DNA from: Thuidium tamariscinum
Lineage: Eukaryota; Streptophyta; Bryopsida; Hypnales; Thuidiaceae
Direction of reading: 5' to 3'
Assembly: GCA_947034885.2 (NCBI GenBank)
Contig: OX344758.2
Span: 17,201,067 to 17,265,066 of the forward strand
DNA: 64,000 nucleotides
The notes below the pieces were generated by a model. The model searched no databases. It had not been told where the DNA came from and saw only the letters and a program-made list of their open reading frames with translations. The position numbers and the translations under genes are program-made. The first letter of the stretch is position 1. Each line of letters starts with the position of its first letter. Shown here in pieces: positions 59,209 through 64,000 of this stretch.

Positions 59209-59279
59209 TTATGATGGGAAATTATAGGAAAACAGCTGGTCAAACTCAAAAAATAGCCTTTCTTCCCCACTGCCTATGA

Positions 59280-60860
59280 GCTTTTTTTTAGGGTTTTGCG
59301 CTATCCCACTTCCTTCCAATGAGGTCGCCTGGATTTTTTATGCTTTTACTCGATTGATTATAATATTTTAGGGTTCGCATATTTTGTTGTTGCAGCGTCT
59401 CATTATCACTTTTGCCGAGGTTGGGTTTTGCTGAATTTCTACCGAAATTTAGTTGGGCAGATTCCTGGTTTTGAATTTGAACGTTCGGAGGGTTGGGTTT
59501 CTTTTGCAGTATACGTCTTGCTACTAGACTAAGATTCCAATAGTATTGCAAAGGTTCGATTCTATTTTTCGTCCTCCGAGAGGTCCTTCGAAGCTGAGTT
59601 TAGGGTTGTTGCATGATGAAGCAACAGTTCAAGTTTTCAACTAGTGTAATTCTGTGATTAGGGTTTGGAATTCAGGCCTCCATTCTTGTAAAATTACAGT
59701 CTCTTGTGATCGCATGGTACCTTTTTGTCATTCGTTTACGAGAGAGAAGTGCTGGTGTTCTGTGATTCAATGAATTCTGGCTGATGCTGGCTCCCTTACA
59801 ATTTGGATTTTCTGCCTGTAGGTCACAAGGTTTGTGACGATATTTTTCACTTTCAATTGGTATTATCAGAGCTACTGTAAAATATCTTTCTTTATGGTAG
59901 CTGACAAGCGGGACCAAAGAATCTCAGAAGGTGTGCAATTGGAAGGTTGGACACAATGATGGTGAGAAGTGAGTCGCAGAATTTGAAGGGGAAGCTGTAG
60001 TCGGACTATTGCAGCAGGTTGGAGTTAAGGATGTCAGCCACTGAGTAGAAGAGGTGTGCTTCTGAACCCTAAAACCCTAAACCCATGAGGCTGGAACCCA
60101 CTAGGCTGGAAGACTTTTTTGCTCTGGTGCATTAAGAGTGCCAATGGCGAGGGGTGTGGAAGATTGGGAATCATCTCATTCTTGCTGATATTGAAAGTGT
60201 TAGCTATTGAAATGGTTATACTGTCTATTCTGTTTAGTTGTGTGGGTGGTTTTACCTTTTCCTTAAGGGGAGACGGTACTTGACTTGTTTGGATATTATT
60301 CTGTTTCCATGCGAGTCCCTATCCTTTAAGTGATTAAGGATTTATGGTTTGAAAATGATCAATTGACTCGTTATTCTATGAAAAATACAATTGCGATGGA
60401 CTCACGTTTTAAATCACCAGAACCAATGAGGAATATTGCACGTATTGACAAAAACGTAGTGAATTGAACACAAGGATATCCCCATTCAACCTACTCGAAA
60501 TGCTAAACGAAACATGTGATCCAATTCGGGCAATCCAGCCTTATAGTCCTCTAGGTTATTGTTCCTGCTGGTGTTTCCTTCGTCTATGTATATACCGGAA
60601 GCTCAGTTAGACCGGGTATTGATTGGAGTTGTAGCACCAATTCATCAAATCGATTCTCTACCGTATGTGACATGTCAGTGGTTTTCTAGGGGTTAAGTTT
60701 AGGGTTTAGGATTACCATGTCGTCTGCTAGTAATCAATGGTCACGCTTAGAAGGAGTGTGTAAGGATTTTCTATACTCGACTAATTTATGCAGATTTACG
60801 GGCTAGAATCAGCTACTGGCTAGATGCTGGTGACAAGAGAGACTTGGAGTTTGACTAATG
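59280..60860 (+). promoter_or_regulatory. telo-box-rich 5' region of the exonuclease gene
   Basis: Intermediate composition, no convincing protein frame, and repeated TTTAGGG/CCCTAAA motifs: 59287-59297, about 59367-59375, 59599-59606, 59658-59666, 60065-60084 (AACCCTAAAACCCTAAACCC) and 60698-60710. Such telo-boxes are known near transcription starts of plant replication, translation and other housekeeping genes. Several untranslated exons and introns may be hidden here. A TATATATTA at 60876-60884 could be a TATA box or part of a 3' splice site (ATTAACAG follows). Confidence 0.5.
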
Positions 60861-61003
60861 CTTGTCTTTGATTGGTATATATTAACAGAGGGCAATATCG
60901 TTTCACATTCTACAAGGAGATGTGGGTGCTTTCAATATTATTCTAGAGCCTTCCGTTCTCGGTTGCAGTCTGTGTCCTCAGAGGAAGCCAGACTACCGTT
61001 TCG

Positions 61004-62497
61004 ATGCTCTCTTCAAGCTACCAGCCTGCACTGCGTGGTTCTCTTACTGGTTGGTCTAGTAAATCCAGCAATCAGCCGGTGCCCGTAAACGTATGTTTGA
61101 GAGCATCTCAGCAGCATGTAGGAGTTACCGACGAAAGGGAACGGACCAAAGATGTGTGGCGACCAAAGAAAAATGGAGGGCATTTGCCGAAATGCTCTGA
61201 AGTAGACGAAAGCCCAAGTGTTGTGGCACCCTCGTTGTTGTCACTTTCTATTCGTAATGAACTCCCTCTTGTTAATGTGGGTGACACCACAACTCTATGT
61301 GACACTGCAGAAAAGGATTCAGTCAAGAGTACCACTAAGAAGCTTGGCAAGGACGTTTGGCGTTCTAAGAAGAAAGAGGGGGTGGGAACTGGAGCCTCAG
61401 GAAGTCAAGTAGATGATTGGATGGCTGAGAAATGCAACAATCCTGTAGGTCAGGTCACTCTGCCTCCAGGTTCCAATCTCTTGACTGAGGATCTCTTGGC
61501 TGATAAACCCGGCGTTTCAACATCATCTCCCGAACCTAGGAAGAGAATGAGCTCCGGAAAGGATGTTTGGAGATCAAGGCAAACTGAAGATCGTCCGGTC
61601 CTGAATCTACAATCCTTAGGTAACGTGAACAAGAGTCGGAAGCGGTTATATCTCGTGGATATCCATCCTCTGTGTTATAATGGTAGCAGGGTGCAACCTA
61701 GGAAGATTTTAGAGTGGATGAATCTACTATTCTCCGAAGTGACTCAAGATGACCCTATTATAGCGGTCATGGACGGTGAGAGGGGAAACGAATACAGGCG
61801 AGCATTGTTGCCCAGTTACAAGGCCAAACGGAATGTGTTCAGGCCTCTTGTTGGAAACAGCTCCTCATGCGCAGCCAAGGACGTCAGGAAAGCTTTACCC
61901 TTGATCCATGGATTCTTCACTCTATGTCAGATCCCCGTGGTGAAACAGGAGTTTGCGGAAGCAGACGATATCATAGCGACTCTGGCAAGGCAAGCCCGAG
62001 ATCGAAGCTTCCAGGTGGTAATCGCATCCCCCGACATGGATTTCCAGCAACTTCTGACTCCCGATGTGCATATGCTACTGCCACTCCCTGAGCTTGGGCG
62101 CTGGTCGTTCCACACGTTGGACCACTACGTCAAGCAGAACGCCGTCACTCCTGATTTGGACCTGGGGTTGAAGTGTATGTTGGGAGACCTCAGTGATAAT
62201 GTGCCTGGCTTGTCGGTGGTGGCACCCGGATTTGGGAGGAAAACGGCGTTGAAATTGATGCAGAAGCATGGCTCATTGGAGAAGCTGCTAACAGCGGCAG
62301 CTTCTCGGACAGTAGGGAGGGAATACATACAAGAGGCGCTGACCACACATGCAGATTTATTACGGAGGAATCTGCAAGTGCTGAGCCTACGGACTGATGT
62401 TGATGTGGCTCTTGAGGAGCAGTGGTGTCGACCAAGGTGTGTTGCTAATGATGGACTGGCTTTGGATCTACTTAATGAAAGGTTGCGAAGTGAGTGA
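61004..62497 (+). CDS. FEN-like 5'-3' exonuclease (bacterial Pol I type), probably organellar
   Basis: Intact intronless frame of 497 residues in the 5'-3' exonuclease/FEN family found in plants, related to the 5' nuclease domain of bacterial DNA polymerase I; likely removes 5' flaps or primers in organelle DNA. The N-terminus (MLSSSYQPALRGSLTGWSSK) is Ser-rich and basic, like a transit peptide. Residues about 40-205 are a low-complexity linker holding three KDVWR motifs (49-53, 116-120, 186-190). The nuclease core runs from about 214 to 480: LVDI (Asp219), VMDGERG (Asp257), SYKAKR, AEADDIIATLARQA (Glu319, Asp321, Asp322), SPDMDF (Asp344, Asp346) and the helix-three-turn-helix GDLSDNVPGLS...GFGRKTA (Asp395, Asp398). 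All metal-binding acids seem present. The gene is strikingly GC-richer than its surroundings. Confidence 0.88.
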   Translation: MLSSSYQPALRGSLTGWSSKSSNQPVPVNVCLRASQQHVGVTDERERTKDVWRPKKNGGHLPKCSEVDESPSVVAPSLLSLSIRNELPLVNVGDTTTLCDTAEKDSVKSTTKKLGKDVWRSKKKEGVGTGASGSQVDDWMAEKCNNPVGQVTLPPGSNLLTEDLLADKPGVSTSSPEPRKRMSSGKDVWRSRQTEDRPVLNLQSLGNVNKSRKRLYLVDIHPLCYNGSRVQPRKILEWMNLLFSEVTQDDPIIAVMDGERGNEYRRALLPSYKAKRNVFRPLVGNSSSCAAKDVRKALPLIHGFFTLCQIPVVKQEFAEADDIIATLARQARDRSFQVVIASPDMDFQQLLTPDVHMLLPLPELGRWSFHTLDHYVKQNAVTPDLDLGLKCMLGDLSDNVPGLSVVAPGFGRKTALKLMQKHGSLEKLLTAAASRTVGREYIQEALTTHADLLRRNLQVLSLRTDVDVALEEQWCRPRCVANDGLALDLLNERLRSE

Positions 62498-63775
62498 TGC
62501 CAAGATTTGAGACCATTTAATTGCCTCTCTTTCTGAATTCTTGTGCATTTATATTGGCCAAATCAAAGACATGAAATGTTGTAGGATCTGGCCTTCAGGG
62601 GTTAACGCAAGGCTCTAAATAAGGTGATGGATAAATGGGAGGAAAAACTGAGAGTTTTGAGATCCAGAGCATTGACATCAATAGCAATCCAGTGGCATAT
62701 GCAAGTAGGATCTCAAACTTGAATGAGCATCTGAGAACGAATGCTGTGCCATCAATGTCAATTATTAGTTGAATATATTCCAATAGATTATTGGTGAAAA
62801 AAAAGAAAAGAGACAGAGTGTTTGTTGCATAAGGAAAACACAGGCATGAATTTTGAGCCTTTGAATAATAATTCCTTTACAGTATCATAAAATTTAAAGC
62901 AGTGCAGAAGAGACATGAGTACACAGATCATGCTTTCTCCAACTCTGAAGAGCGAGACTTTTGAAGATTGCCAAATTCCAAATTCCATGCTAACTGCATC
63001 TGCAATTCCATTGCCAATGGGCATGTGTAGGCTAAAATCTCCCCAAAATCTTCCCCCATGGTAGGCATGCCAAACTCCAAATCTTGGGAATCATGCTGAA
63101 AAATAGGAGGAATCGTCAAGTGGTGAATCTTGAGTATGCCACACTACGTGGTGTGGTGGTATATTTTACCCAATTTTCAAAACATTATCTATACATTGAT
63201 TTAAGGTGGCTAGGAGGTAGTGGTTGACACTAGAGGTGCCATAATGATATTCCATCTAATTTTCTTGGGCTAGATGTTTGATGAATTCCATTGTAGGGCA
63301 AACTACACACATAGGCTTCTCTTTGTGCATATACCAAAGCCCTTGTTTTCTACATTTAGTGCCCTTGTTGTAGGGATAGTAAGGCATGTTGAAGATTCAC
63401 CATTTGACAATGCCTTCCTTAGTTTTTGGCATGCTTGCTATAGGAGAAGATTTTAGCCCAAGCATGTCCATTAATAGTATGAGGGTCCTTTAGCCCCTAC
63501 CTTACAGATGCTCTAAGCTTGTTTCTATACACCTTAAAATCTACAATTTTTGAAGGGACAAGGAAAAGGTCACTTTAATGTGGTACTCCATAATAGTTTG
63601 TTCACAATCCAAAATTGCTTGATGGGTCTTCCAAAGAATTTTACTTTTCAAGTATATTAGGCTACTACAAGATACATGACATTGTCTTTAGATTTGAAAT
63701 AAACATCTCTTTTTCGTAATAAGGTTTTTGCAAAAGAATTGTATTGTCACAAACAAATGGACAAGATTAGTTATA
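62498..63775. other. 3' flank and AT-rich spacer
   Basis: The first few hundred bases are presumably 3' untranslated sequence of the exonuclease gene. Beyond that I see no supported gene. Confidence 0.45.
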
Positions 63776-64000
63776 CTCCCTCCGTCCCAAAATGATCTTC
63801 TTGTTGCCTTTTGTGATATGAAAATTTGTCAAATTTGGATTTTAATTCTTGTCCAAGACTAGCAAAACAACTTTAAGCAATAATTTCCCTTCCATTCATA
63901 AAATCATCAATCAAAAGACAAAAGAAATGACTAAAGGAGTTAATCAACACTTTTTGTTTGTATTCATAAGAGGATTTTTAGCTGCTGTACAAGACTGCGA
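63776..64000. mobile_element. Stowaway-like MITE or longer mariner element, truncated by the window edge
   Basis: TA (63774-63775) is followed by CTCCCTCCGTCCCAAAATGA, the canonical Stowaway/Tc1-mariner plant terminus. The opposite end is not within the window, so length and autonomy are unknown. Confidence 0.75.

Noticed and set aside
59550-59570. GGTTCGATTC block resembling a tRNA B box
   Set aside because: No A box, acceptor stem or anticodon arm could be fitted around it.
1-64000. CRISPR arrays, rRNA genes, organelle DNA insertions, LTR or virus-derived elements
   Set aside because: I searched by eye for regular spaced repeats, rRNA cores, organelle genes and retroelement signatures and found none.

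Overview
The window looks like nuclear DNA of a land plant, most likely a seed-free one (bryophyte, lycophyte or fern). That placement is an inference from gene content and divergence, not from any marker gene. The genes are spliced with GT-AG introns. They belong to plant families: a meiotic DYAD/SWI1/AMEIOTIC1-type regulator, an L-type lectin receptor kinase, an IRX10-type xylan xylosyltransferase, a plant L-gulonolactone-oxidase-like flavoprotein, a FEN-like 5'-3' exonuclease and a small LEA-like protein. Exons are clearly GC-richer than the very AT-rich spacers.

Layout. 1-11.8 kb is an AT-rich spacer with several MITE copies and tandem duplications. About 12.0-12.4 kb holds an unrecognised coding-like piece. 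12.7-17.0 kb holds the seven-exon DYAD-like gene (+), which converges on the GULLO-like gene (-, 18.1-20.1 kb); the latter shows three apparent frameshifts. 20.1-26.3 kb is repeat-rich spacer. 26.4-26.6 kb is a small gene (-). 29.5-33.5 kb is a roughly 2.1 kb tandem segmental duplication that runs into a decayed partial copy of the DYAD-like gene (33.3-35.2 kb), which abuts the 3' end of the lectin receptor kinase gene (-, 35.2-38.45 kb). 38.7-49.4 kb is dense in transposon remnants, including a 4.27 kb element with inverted arms of about 830 bp and a nested near-perfect palindromic CACTA-type MITE. 53.1-56.8 kb is the IRX10-like gene (-, five exons). 59.3-60.9 kb is a telo-box-rich 5' region leading to the exonuclease gene (+, 61.0-62.5 kb). 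The last 225 bases are the start of a Stowaway-like MITE.

The most unusual layer is the mobile DNA. I see no LTR retrotransposon, LINE or intact transposase. The window is instead full of short non-autonomous DNA elements with readable ends and target duplications: hAT (8 bp), CACTA (3 bp), PIF/Harbinger (TTA/TAA), TA-duplicating families, several TTAA-duplicating families with CCC-type ends, and a family with 4-bp target duplications whose superfamily I cannot name. Because the 29.5-33.5 kb segment is duplicated, two insertions can be compared directly with an empty copy of the same site. The genes show no operon-like functional relationship; they are independent housekeeping, cell-wall, meiotic and receptor genes.
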